Source of the DNA: Verpa conica
Lineage: Eukaryota; Ascomycota; Pezizomycetes; Pezizales; Morchellaceae
DNA length: 64,000 nt
Reading direction: 5' to 3'
Assembly (NCBI GenBank): GCA_033030425.1
Contig: JAUFSD010000024.1
Location: 1,207,959-1,271,958, forward strand
Each line of letters begins with the position of its first letter. Position 1 is the stretch's first letter. The notes under the pieces are model-generated. The model was not told where the DNA came from. It worked only from the letters and a program-made list of their open reading frames with translations, and did no database searches. This document shows, piece after piece, positions 27,684-40,100 of the stretch. The translations under genes and the position numbers were made by a program.

Positions 27684-30016
27684 ACTCCTACCCTATAGGC
27701 TACATACGTATTTAGAGATGTAAAAACCTATCTAAAGCCCATGAACAATCTAAATATACCTTCCTAATCATCAATCGTAGGGAATAATTTGGTGGTGGGC
27801 TTTCAAATTCACAATTATGGCGATCGCTGCTGCCCGCGTCCGCTTTAGAGTTAGAAACTCTTCCCGTAGTGAGCTTTATGGATTACACCTCCAGAACTAT
27901 AAAAAGCACGCCTACCTCTGTCATTGATCTCCCCGGGGCCGCTGAAAATCTCCCTAACCCCGAGGTTACCGGTGGATCTAAGCTTAGTGTATACGATATT
28001 CATTCTAATTACGGGAGTGGAGAGTTTTACCAAATGGTTAACAAGACTCCCATACTGATAGCGATATTGCACGTTGCGTTTCTGCTCCTATGAATTACCA
28101 ACATAGAGCTATTTTTCTGCTTTCCAGTCTTTGGAATTTCGGACTGCTTTTTTTTTCTTTCTTTCTTTTCTACTAGGAGGCTTCAAGCATGATACGTATT
28201 GCCTGGGGCCAGTGTGCATTTGACTTTTTCTTTTATTTCTGTTCCCCTGGCGCGTGTAAGTGTGATATATCATGGCTGGAATACTCTATATACTCAATGG
28301 ATTAAAGATACTTGAAGAGCCACCAGCTGATGGTGAAGATCTCAGATTGGTTTAATTGTTAACTTACGCGTAGGATAACCGGGAGGCAAAGGGGGAAGAG
28401 GGAAAAGAAACCTTATAGCACTAGGGTTAGGGTTAACATAAATCCATCTAGTCTAATGATCACGTAATCTGTTGGCTTAATTCAAGTAAGCTATCCACAA
28501 TAGATATAGCTCTGAGAATAAACGTTAGGCGATGAGATTTAGTCAACTCAGCAGCCGTCTCGATTAACAGCAGTACATTAGCACTCCAGGAGGGGCTAAT
28601 GGATATATATAGGAAGGAGACGGAAGTCCCTCTAGATTGATACCTCCTTGGCTAGATATATAGAATACTACGAATATACTGTATCTCTAATCTATCTTCT
28701 ATTATGGTAAGTATGGCAAAACTATTGCTATGGTTCTATTGGCGTGAGTAGTCTTAAATGTGTCGCTATTTGGGGCGATATTACAGCTTTCACAGCAAGT
28801 CAAATCACTAACAAAGATGCATGGCTTGGCATGGCCTCAATAAAATCTATATTCTTTTATTAGGCTTGGGTGGTGGTTGTTTTGGGATAAAGTCTTTTTT
28901 GGCCGCAAAATATGGAACTATTCTTATAAATACCTAGTACATTGTGAATATTACTTAGAGCATAGGATGAATAGACTAGACATAAAACTCTATTGGTATC
29001 ATATATTGAAGTATTTCTCGCTGTTGGCCGAGTTGATGGAATTACTTTTTGATTTTTTACCTAGCCCAGATTGTTGAAGTTTGGCTGGAATTTAGTGCGG
29101 CTTCGGCTCCACATCCAGATTCGGCTAGCACATTTAAGACTGTGCGCGCTATAGTTAGCATCCCGCAGCGGCTGTAGCCGTAGCCATATCTTCAGTTATC
29201 ACTTGCCTCTACTGGGCTTTGCCGTTATGGAAATGATCGCCTCAGCGATAGCATTCTCGTTAGCTAGTACTAGTATGGGCTTTAGTAGCTGTGACTCGGG
29301 TTACCCACGGCCCCATCAGGACGGGCTGGGTAGTAAGAAAATTACCTCAGGCTTGGGGAACAGAAATCTGGCCCCGCCCCTAGTCTCATAGGAACCATTT
29401 AACATAACTATCGAGCGTATATATGTAGCATAGCTAAACATCATATGAATCTAATCGTATAATTCTTGAACTAAAGACCTAATTGAGAGCTTGAGAGACG
29501 AAAGTGGCTAAGAAAGAAGAAGAGAAAAGAAACCGAATAATAGTGGTGCAAGAAATATAATTGGGGGTAACGGGATATATCAAGGGGAGTGAGACATTTT
29601 ATGAGCAAATGAGCCATTCAGCTTTCTGAAAAAAATTGGAGATGAAAGTATCGAGGAAAGTATAGGAAGATGTTTTGATAGGCTTTGCTGGTCTACTAGG
29701 AAAGGCTGTTTAGTGTTTCTGTGACAATAACTACTCTACACAAACGCATTAGAACTGGGGTACTTTCCACATAGCATGCAAGGAAGGTCAAGGCTTCAAA
29801 GACTCACATCTCTCAAAACCTAAGGTAAATATACTCCCTAAATGATTATAGTTGCGGCCAAAAACTAGTAAAATTCTCTCGGGTATTGACCGCCTGGATT
29901 AGATACAAAGTCGCGCCGTATAAAAGCCCGCCAACGATCAGTAGATCACACAAGAAGATGGAGGTTTGCATTATAACTAATCTTGTTTGACCTACACCAT
30001 GCTTTAGCCTCTAATA
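27684..30016. other. Gene-free stretch between the small ORF and the NLR 3' end
   Basis: It holds a T/C tract (28147-28171, CTTT units) and a CTAGGGTTAGGGTTAA motif at about 28421-28436. A 74 aa plus-strand ORF at 27869-28093 has a hydrophobic C-terminus but no start-side signal or homology I recognise. Nothing else is supported. Confidence 0.45.
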
Positions 30017-33000
30017 TTAATTACTTATTAGCTGTAGGAACTTACTGTTGATGTTTGAGGTTTTTGTATTCATGACTCTGCTCCCGTGAGAGCATTCCAT
30101 TAGCTCTTGTGTAGATAGCATCTCTGGAGCGATATTTTGGACATTTAATTGCTTTGATCTATCAAGAGCCACTGGAACGTGTTTGTTGACTTGAGATTCG
30201 GTCCCCACGAGTGTTTCCCCTATCTCTCCCGGGGTCAGGGAGGTGTCTCCACCTGGACATTGCAGAACCTGTAGTCCTGGAGTGTCTTTGTAATAATAGA
30301 GGTGCTGCGATTCATTGTCTACTACCACAGCTCCTAAAATAGCCATTTTCGTCTCGCTAGCAGCAGTCCGAAAAGCCAGTCCGATCGGTCCATCCTCTTG
30401 ATGGTACGTGGCCACTCTTAAGAGAGCCATCTTGGTGATATGACCGACACTACCCAGCAAGAAGTCAATACCTTCCTTTAGGTCCACATCCACGGCGTTG
30501 GGCGCTGGTTTGTTGGCTTGGCTGCTTCTACCCCGGAGAAACTTGATAGCTTTCTCCCCCGCAGGACTCATTACCGCCCCCATCATCACCTTCTCAGTAA
30601 TCTGACCACCTTTACTCCATAGAAACTCTAAACATTCTGTGTTCGTGTTCCATGCAGCTGCAGTCATCACTCTCTCTGTGATTCGTCCTCCTAGGGTTAG
30701 AAGGAGCTCGAGATTTGAGCTACCCGCAGAGTTCAGCGCTGCCGCCACCACTAGCGTCTCGGTGATGGAAATTGTATTTACTCTCTCCAGAAGATACTGA
30801 AGATTGTAGAAGTCTGGCGCACACCATGCTGCACAGACTAGGGTTACTTCGGTGATCGGTATCGCGCCACGGAGGTTTCTTAAAGACTTCAGCACATGCG
30901 TTCGCCCCTCGTTAGCTGCGGCCTTTAATAATATCGCCTCGGTGATTTCTGGAGGTGGGTCGGCCCGAGAGAAGAGATATTCAAGAGGTCTGCTGGAAAA
31001 TGCATTCGACGCCGCTGCCTCTAGAACTGCCTCGGTGACTGAGAGGGAATTACTAGTGTTAAATAGGAGTTCGATTATTTTACTCTCGTGCCGATTCCTC
31101 GCTGCCTGTACCAGGATGGCCTCGGTAATCGGGACTGTATATTTAGCTCTAGAGAGTAAGGCTGTAAATGCTTCTTTTAGACAGCTAGCAGCTCCCACCA
31201 GCAAAACTTCCTCGGTTACCTGAATGTTAACGTCCTTACTTAGTAGTAGTTGAACATTATCGCACATGTAGCCACTCGCCGCTGCCGCTAGTAGCACTTC
31301 CTGGGTGATAGGGATTACAGGCTCCATGGACAATAGAAATTCCAGCGATTCGGCCGTACCCGCCGCGGCCACCATAACGGCTTCGGTGATAATAGTATTA
31401 TCACTGGTGCTCAACAAATATTCTAGCGTCTCCTTGCCCTGCCGATTACCCGCCGCTGCAACTAAAATCGCCTCAGTAATCGGGGCGGTAGAACTAGAGT
31501 TTTTCAATAATGTTTCCAGCAATTCTCTCGACCTTTTCACATTTCCTGCTGCTGAAATCATTACCGACTCTGTGACTTTGCCACCTCTGCTCAATAGTGG
31601 CTCCACAAAAGAACTTCCATAGGGGCTGCTGACAGCCGCCACAAGTATGCCCTCGGTGATTGGGATTGTGTCGTCAGCTCCTAATAAAAGGTCAAAAACC
31701 CCGTTGGTTATCTTGTTGCTCGCGGCAGCTACTAGTATTGCTTCAGTAATGAAGATATTATGCCCTTTGGTAAGTACAGAGCTTAGGATTTCCTTGCCCA
31801 TCGGATTTCCTGCAACCACCACTAGAACCTCTTCGGTGAGATAGAGGGTATTGTCGGTGCTCAAAAGGAATTCTAGTGCTCCCTTCTCACTCACTAGATA
31901 GCCCGCCGCTGCTGCCAGTACATTCTCGGTGATCTGACCATGTAGGTAATCTCCACCAAGAAGTAATTCTAGGTGTATCTTAGAGTAATATTTACTCACA
32001 ACCGCTACTAGCACTGCCTCCGTGATCAGGTTATCGTGAGCTCTCATTAAGAGAATCTCTAGGGATCTGCCTCCAGACTTGTTCATCGCAGCCTCTATTA
32101 ACATTCTTTCGGTGACGGCAATGATAGGCTCAATTCTGAGCAGTAACTCTAGAATATCATGGCCGTTAACAGAATTTCCCGCAGCCGCTACCACCACCTC
32201 CTCTGTCACCTGACCACCCTTGCTCAACAACAGCTCCATCATACCCTCATCCACATATCGACGCCTCGCCGCTCTCACCATCACTGTATTTGTGACTTGG
32301 CCCCCCGCACTGGTCAACAAGTCTAGTAATTTTTTGGCTCGTATTATTTGCGTTGCTGCCACCATCAGCCCCTCGGTCACCCGAATACCTTTGCGGATCA
32401 CAACTTCTAACGATTTATGGTCCAAGAGACCTATCGCAGCGAGCAGGACCTCCTCGGTCAATTCACCACCTCCACTCAAAAGTAACTTCAACAACCTAGG
32501 CGGCGCCAAATTTGCTACTGCAGCTATCATAACCGCCTCGGTCACTCGGCCACCTCTGCTGAGAAGCAATTGTACCTGCGCTGTTGCGGCAACCTGATTT
32601 TTCACCGCTTTGAGAAGCATCATCTCACTAACTGGGATAGAAACGTTTTTTGCCAGTAGAAGCTCAAGCGCTTGGGCGCCGTGCTTGTTTCCAGCCGCTG
32701 CCACCAAAACTTCGGCTGTGACCTGACCCCCTTTGCTCAACATCATCTCTAGTAACTCTTTGGTGTTCATCCAGTTCTCCGCCGCAGCCACCATCACCGC
32801 TTCGGTCACTCGGCCACCTCTATCCAGCAATACATTCACGAGTTCTGTGGGGGAACCTAAATTCCTCGCAGCCGAGGCGAGTATAGCCTCCGTAATTTGT
32901 ATCGTATCGTTGTTCAACATCAAATCTAGCAATTCTGCGTCGATTTTAGTCCTTCTTGCAGCCATGACCAGTACCGCTTCGGTCATCACGCCGCCATTGC

Positions 33001-36000
33001 TTAAGAGAATCCTCAGGGTACCGCAAGGATTGTGGCTCCCTGCTGCTCCCATCAAAACAGCCTCGGTCACCGGACCACCTTTGCTCAATAGATACTCCAA
33101 TGGTTTCAAGCCATCCCAGCCGCTTGCTGCTTTGGTCATAGCCGCTTCTGTCACCCGTCCACCCTTGCTGAGTAATAACCCCAGAACCTCCGGGTCATTG
33201 AACCATTTAGCTACGTACTCAATCATACTATCCGTGATTAGGGCGTTCTCAGTTTGCTCATTGAGTAGTATCTTGACAATCTCTTCTTTGCGATTGAATA
33301 CCGCGGCTGATAGGGCACTACCATTCACTCCACCTTGCTCGTTGATGTCAAATCCTTCATCCAGTAGTGCTTTTATTAGCTCAGTGAAGCCAAATAATAC
33401 ACAGATCTGTAACGGTGGTGTGCTTTTAAAAGCTATTTTTTCATTGAGCATGGATACGAGGTCTATCCCGTGGCTGCTGTGGTCGTGGTAGATTTGATAT
33501 GCTGAGTTCATTTTTGTGTCAGCCCGAGCCAACCTAAGGAACGCCTCAAATAACCCCTTGTCGTTCTTTCTATCTGTCTCCTCAACATGCGCCGGCCACT
33601 GCATGGCAGCATAATAAAGGAATGGGTAGTCTTTGATTCTAGAGTAGTACTCAAGAGTGTCTTGTGCACGTGGTGGCTCCTCCCCAAATTCTTCGGACGA
33701 AAGGTAATTGAGACAGTCGATGGCCAGATGTAGGTGAGATTCTCCGTACGAGATGTGAAATGCTGAAATGGCCCCTAATTCATGTCCTGGGCCCGGGGAG
33801 TAAGAGGCAATATTGGAGTCAAACTTTTTCATCAATTCAAGGTCGATAAGAAAGTCTTTCACTGTTTGATGAACAAAGCGTACTGTATCATCACGATCTA
33901 TTTTGAGCAAAGGGCCGAAAATCGCGCTGAAGAAATGCTCGGGGTTGTTCTCAACGTTATCCTGCATGACGGCGATCGAGATGTGACTAGGTTGTAATGC
34001 AATTATGATCTTCAGTTCTCCAACCTGTAAGGGACGATTCGCCGAGTTGACCCATTCTAGAATACGTTTGGCCTTTTGTCGCGACTCGCTTTCAATTTCT
34101 TGTAGAATTTTCGCATATATCGCCGGGATGTCTTTGGGTAGCTCTTTCAGTTGTTCACGGAGGCTATTTGTACTGGTCCCACTGGAATGCTCCAGCCTGT
34201 ACAGCGTGAGGGAAACCCATAGAAACATTCCGCTTGCGCCACTAACGAGAGCATCACGTATGCTGAGTTTCAAGTCGCTGGGAAGATTCTTTCTCCGGAC
34301 TAGTCTTGCCACCTTGAAGTCGATAAATTGCCCAATATCTCCAAAATTTCGTTTTTCGAGGGCAATATTTATAGAGGCTGGCAGCTCCCTAGTAGATGGT
34401 AGCTCTGGGCGGCTGGCGATAATCATTCTGAGGCTTTTGTTGGCGTCATCGGGGGTTCTTCCAAAGAGCTTGATCAGGTCCTCCAGAAACCGATCCCGGG
34501 TATCCTTCTCACACTCATCCAGGGCATCCACTACGCAGACTATCTCTCTATCGTTGTTGCTGGTAATGATATTTTCAAAAACCTGCCATAAACTGCCGAA
34601 ACTCCACGCGGAGTTAAAATCGGGAAGGTATTCACGAGGAATATGTTTATAAAGCGCCGGTGCGAGAGTTAGGATCTGGAACAGGAGGCTTCGTAGGATA
34701 GCAATCGCTGTATTCTGCTCTTTGCGTTTGTCATCGCAGAAAAAATATGCCACCAGAGGTCTGCTATGAGAGCTGGAGAGTTTTTTCGTCACATATGACA
34801 GCAAGACACTTTTGCCACTGCCAGGGTCACCAGAAATCCAAAGTAGGCTCGATGATTTTTGCCGGGTCCAGTCTTTGTACTCTTCGCAGTCGAAAAACCA
34901 CCGGCATGTCTCCGGATGGCGTTGGTCAAAAAGATCGTCGCGATATGCTTGGCACGAAAATGCTTTGAGGGTGTCCAAGAAATCATTCAGTGCTTTGCTA
35001 CCTATTTTGAATTTTAGCGTAGACCTAATACATAACCCCAATTGGATAACTAACGCTGAAGCATCTCCTCAAATTTCTTATGTGCTATATACTCTTTCCG
35101 GATTAGCATGTTTGATCCAATTGTACCCATCAGCATAACCGCGACCATCGCGTCAGGAGCACCCTGGGCGTCAAGTGAGTCTTGATGCTCATGACACCAC
35201 AGGATGCTCATGACGCCAAAACTCCGCATTTTCACCTGGCGCCAACTTTACAAAAGATGGCGTCAGCAGACAATTGACGGTTTTGCTGATACTAACGCTT
35301 CTGAGAAAGTACTAACACTGTAATAAAACATGTTTATTGAGACACTCCTTCATGTGAAGAAGCACAGTCTGGTAGTTCTTATCCGTCGGTGTCATGAACT
35401 TGACCATGTTCGTATGGTCCTCATCGATAGCGAAACGATGCTCCTGTTGCAAATATAGTAACGCAGAAATGTTTCTAATCATTTGAACTGCGTCACCTCT
35501 CCTCTCCCAGTCTCCCGAGGCTCCCTATGTAACGTCAAGTTCTAGCATATTAAATTTCAAGGATACTAGAGGGTAGAGAAAAGATAATATATAGGTTATG
35601 AAGGAAGGAAGGATGAATTATGCACTGTAGATGCACTGGTACAGGGGATTATGTAATTAATGAGGGGGGAAGAAAGAAAGAAAAGGAAGCACTGGTACAA
35701 GGGAGATAGTATACACATGGTAGATAGTGCGGCCGGATAGGAGGAGTACCTTAGCCTATGGGCTCATGTACTCATTTAAGGGAGAAAAGAACAAAGCCAA
35801 GGGTGAAATAATTCTGAGGATCATACCCGTTTGACAGTTGGTGTTTCCCTCAGTTCATAAAAGCTGATTATTCTCATTCCCGCCCAAATGTGAATGAGTC
35901 TCTCCCTCTGGTCTTCTAGGAAGTCGGAATCCTCGCGCAGCTGCTCAAGCAGCTTCAACCTTGTCGATTCTCTGTTCGATGAGGTAAGATCATCGACCAT

Positions 36001-37109
36001 CGCCACAAGGGAGTCGACTTTCAACCCTGCATGTGGAGCCCCAAAGAAAAATACAGCGTGCGTTGAGTCTAGGACATGCTTGTCATCAGGGTTACTCTGG
36101 GACTGAAGTAAAGCCTATAAGACATGTCTATTAGCTTTTTACGAGATTAAATATGATCCATAGTAGTATAGATAGTTCTCACCTGAGTTATCAAGATACA
36201 TCCAAGGCTGTGGCCTACGAAGATGAGGGGTCTCGACCTATCCTACAAGAGGCGTTATTATACATCTCAAATGCAGTCCCATCTTCAGACCTAACTAGTT
36301 AGGTCGTGATTTGAGACTACCCAAATGTCCCTGAAAGGGTAGCAGGGCGCTTACTACTAATGTATTTCTAGCATTTGCTAAATTCTGAATAAATGTTCTC
36401 CTATACTCCAGAAGCCCCCGCTTTCCCGGTTTTATGAGACTCGAGTTGTACCCATAGGTCAGAATACGAAGGTTCCTTGGGATATCTTTCGGGAGAAAGT
36501 CCTTGAGCCACATTCGGTAGTTCTCACGGTTCCTCCATGAGCCGAATGCATGCCCACTGAGACCGGTCACTGCAACAACACTAGAGCCGGGCCACTAAGT
36601 CAGCTTCTATATAGAATATATTTATGATCAATTCATGCGTTCAGCTTCCACATAGACGACTATGAAAAACGGCATGGCAAAGTAGTAGCTAACTCAATGA
36701 TATTTTCTCCTTCTGGAATATTTAAAGGTGTTAATCCATGAAAATGACAGTCGACTGTGAGATCAACCTCAATTCTCTCCCCTGTAGCTGAGAGATGGAC
36801 TATAGTGATAGGATGAGTCCGATCAGTATCGAAACCCTGAAAGAACTCGAGAGGTGCCTCAATATTCAGTAGTGCAGTCCCGGTTTTGCCCGAATACGCA
36901 GGGTAGAGCGAAATCCAGTGCTCCTCTAAGCTCTGTAGCGAAGGGTGGTGAGCCCGGAGGTGGTCTAGTAGGCTTCCCTTTGACCACCCTTCCGGGATGT
37001 TTTGAATTCGCCAGCAGTTTGGTTTCTCAGAAGATCTGGATTTGCCGCCCTCACTCGGGTAGGGTATAGGTGCGAAGGGGCTAAATGTCGCCCGGAGGAA
37101 AGGGATCAT
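30017..37109 (-). CDS. Giant NLR: alpha/beta hydrolase (SesB/SERAC1-like) - NACHT - ankyrin-like - about 31 ITEAVLVAAA repeats
   Basis: Likely a STAND/NLR immune- or incompatibility-type receptor. Six minus-strand exons (37109-36694, 36580-36358, 36242-36183, 36114-35827, 35524-35317, 35055-30017) keep phase throughout and predict 2077 aa. The N-terminal part carries a VAVTGLSGHAFGSW strand and the nucleophile motif FVGHSLGCI typical of SesB/SERAC1-like esterases. NACHT follows, with P-loop GDPGSGKS at about 474-481 and Walker B VCVVDALDE at 571-579, then a winged-helix VHQTVKDFL box. After about 60 residues of ankyrin-like sequence come the repeats, roughly residues 1005-1911. The last exon has no ATG before Walker B (its upstream edge offers only TTG), so it needs the upstream exons. 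The least certain junction is the 261 bp intron 35056-35316; unspliced, the hydrolase would end at 35312 as a 399 aa protein. An intron of 302 bp (35525-35826) is also unusually long. Confidence 0.87.
30518..33238 (-). repeat. Coding repeat array of the NLR, about 31 units of 28-32 aa
   Basis: Each unit follows [IV]TEAVLxAAAxN, a 7-10 residue variable stretch, LE-LLLS, then GGQ or a polar linker. I count 31 clear units and one or two decayed ones toward the C-terminus. Units differ widely in amino acids and in length (27-32 aa), so this is an old array, not a fresh tandem expansion. The pattern looks like a helix-turn-helix solenoid related to ankyrin-like repeats and, from memory, resembles the short domain Pfam calls DUF7104 in fungal NLRs; that match needs a search. 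Confidence 0.85.
35056..35316 (-). other. Proposed intron joining the hydrolase half to the NACHT half
   Basis: The donor is GTTAGT after ...HVLLQ; the acceptor is CTTCAG just before LVIQLGLCIRS. Phase 1 matches on both sides. At 261 bp it is long for this locus and contains two direct copies of GATGCTCATGAC, so it may carry a small insertion. It is the weakest link in the NLR model. Confidence 0.55.
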
Positions 37110-40100
37110 CTTCAAATTGCGCAGGCCAGATGGCAGGGTTATAGAGTGCGCAGAACCGAGGTATGGCGGTATGGACAATAAGCCAAGACGATCCAGGGAG
37201 CGAAGGATGCTCTAGGTGACGCGAGGAATAATAGAAAAAGGTAGTCAAAATTATATTCGTACTCAATGACGATGGTGGCGACAGTTAAGATAATAGTTGT
37301 ATAGCTTCTACTAGTCTGACACTTATTGCATGCTACAGAAGGCTGAAGGAAGCCTTGGCGGAGAGCGAGGTAGCCTTGTGCGGGGATCGGTCAACATGGA
37401 TGTTGTGGCTCACGCTACATAGCAGATAAGGCTAAGCAGTATCAGCCACACTGGCACCTGTCCCCTCTCTAGAGTAGTCATCATAATATCATCCCCTACT
37501 TTAGGCTTGATCGATTAGACTCTTTGATCGTATCGAACACTAAGCAGCCTACAATGTCAAGTGACAGGCGCTGAGCCCGAGCTAGCTTAAAGCTTGGCCA
37601 ATGTGCGCGCTGGGGTGTGGCCGACCATACCAACCCTGTTTGCTTGGCAGATCACTAAACACCATATAATCTGGGTGAATTCGGCCCGCTTAGCAGCACT
37701 GGAACAGTGGGAGACATTGTACTACCCGTAGGTACTCGACAAATCCATATTTCCGTGTAGAAATTAAATCACCGGGGCTGGCCTCAAGGGGCCTAAGGCG
37801 GTCCCAAAGTAGCTTAACCACTCGCCAAGGCACCAAGCCTTTCCTTGAGCCTCAGGGATTGTTAGTGATGAGAATTACATCCCTGCGGTAATACAGATGA
37901 GTTGCGCACATTACCCCAGTCGTAGCGAGTCGAATTAACTCAGGTCATACAGTAATAGTGTTTTAACCGCAAAATAATTAGCTCGGCCCCTGGCTGGAAG
38001 GATGACCCTGGAGGTGTTGCTCCCTCTCGAGTTGCAAGCCCGGCTTCCGGTTGGGCCACTTATTCCGGCCCCAGTCGATGGAGCAGTCTACTAAGATGAT
38101 CTAACAAGCAAAAAAAATATACCCGGCACTTTAGAGTATTTTACCATTGAGATATATAGTGTTTGAGTATCGGCAAATTAAATGAGAATTGAGCTATCCC
38201 AATATCTTTGAAAAGGCCTTCCAGCTAATCTTGTTTTTCTATATAGCCTACGCTTGCGGCTCTGACCGGAATCATGAGGCATCACTCGAGTGTTATATTT
38301 ATGAGTTCTCGCCCGGCCCGGAAAATTGAGTCTTGTATAGATACCTGGGTACAAGGGCAGACAAGGGGCATCTATGTACTTTGAGGCTCTCAATGAGGTT
38401 TATAGAGTATATTAATCAAAGGGTTTATACCTCCGAGGTGCCTGTTTCTCTGTAGTGTTGCTTTCGCTTACTTTAGCACAGCCACATCCAGCTCTGCCCG
38501 TCGACCCGCCGAAATTCCCTCTGTCGAACATCTTCGTGACTATCAGGGTAGTAGGTTTATTTTAAATATACCTGGGAGACAATCTCTCTTAAATTACTGT
38601 ACATGAGGAAATCAATTATTCAAACTCTTTAAGTTGATGTATTCATCTCAAACCCTAACCCACTGTATAATGTTCAGTGTCGAGTGACCGGTCGTGACGT
38701 CAAAGTTGATGGAGTACCAAGATGAGCCCCCACGAAGAGCACCTCCCGCTCCCACTGCATCGGAGAATTTCCGTCGACCACCATTGCTTTGTACCTCCTA
38801 TGAAGAAGGGTTTTGCACACAATCAACTCAAAGGGCTCTCGTTCCGCTGGTATCTGCAGCACTAACACTTAATCCATTATCACGAACGACTATCCTTCTC
38901 TTCTCTGCTCCGTCCACTCCAATATGAACGCGTGTCATCACTCTACCATGAAACTGACATAGATGCATCGACTCACGCTCACGATATCTAGCCCATCACC
39001 ACTCTATCCAGAATAACATTATTCGAGACATCCCCACTCTATCCGAGAGGGAGAAACTACCCTCGACACTCCACCGCTTGAACATCCATGTAATCACCCG
39101 AGTAGACAAGAGTTCTATCCTCGACTATATAATCTAGATTACCCCTACCCCCCCTGCATGTACCCGTTTCTTACTTCCGTATCTTCTATCTCGTGCCTAA
39201 AGAAAACGCTAATCTCATCACACACATTTGTCATTAACTACGCAATATAAACTTCCCGGAGGTATGTAATTACCCATATTGGTGGCTTTACCGTATCCGT
39301 ACACTGTTGACACGGTCTGGCGAGGGATCTGGATAGTCCGGCAATCCCTCAGCACTACACAGCAGAAGAAATCCCGACAGTCAGTTCAGTTTAAGAATCG
39401 GTAAAGTCTGGTAATAGATGCCGTAGCTTGGTGAAGATATCGAGTAGATTCATGCTCTGAAAGATTTTCCAAAGAACTCATAAAAGCTCTCACAAACCAC
39501 ACATTATTTATGGACCAATGAGGTAGACTATGAATGGTCAGGTGAGTTGTATGGTTTCGCCGCTCTTTCGACCGGGTGATTTCACGGCTCTTCGGGATCC
39601 TCTTATTTATGACATGTCAACCGCTGAGATCCCTCACTACTCCTTGAGGGCTATATTATGTTGGTAAATGTGTCAGTTTATTTCTAATCCGTACGCTGCA
39701 CGGTCGGAAATATCGCGTTATCACCTACGATGGTTGCAAAAAGGGCGGTTATGACTTCCCTGTATCACCTACCAGGCCTACGTTGATGGGTTGACGTTAA
39801 GCAGCCGTTAGTGACACTCTGTAGTTGAGGATTAAGGTAAGAATGGTGAAGGAGGTGTATCTGTATCTCAGACTGTTGTGTCTATTCAGACTCCTCTGTA
39901 TCACATACTAATTCTACATAGTGCTGGACAGAGGTAGACCTTGACTAGAGCCTTCAAACGGTTTAGCCTACTTCTTTTTAATCTCACAGTGGTAGATCTG
40001 TGCCTCGGGATGCTTACCCCGGGGAAGCGTGGTGGCGGACTCTCACTTGACCTTTTCCTGAATAGGGTAGCCAATTCCTTCTATCCTCCCTTACGGAAGT

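Noticed and set aside
30852..34652. Series of plus-strand ORFs up to 252 aa
   Set aside because: They are antisense shadows of the repetitive NLR coding sequence, reflecting its periodic codon pattern.
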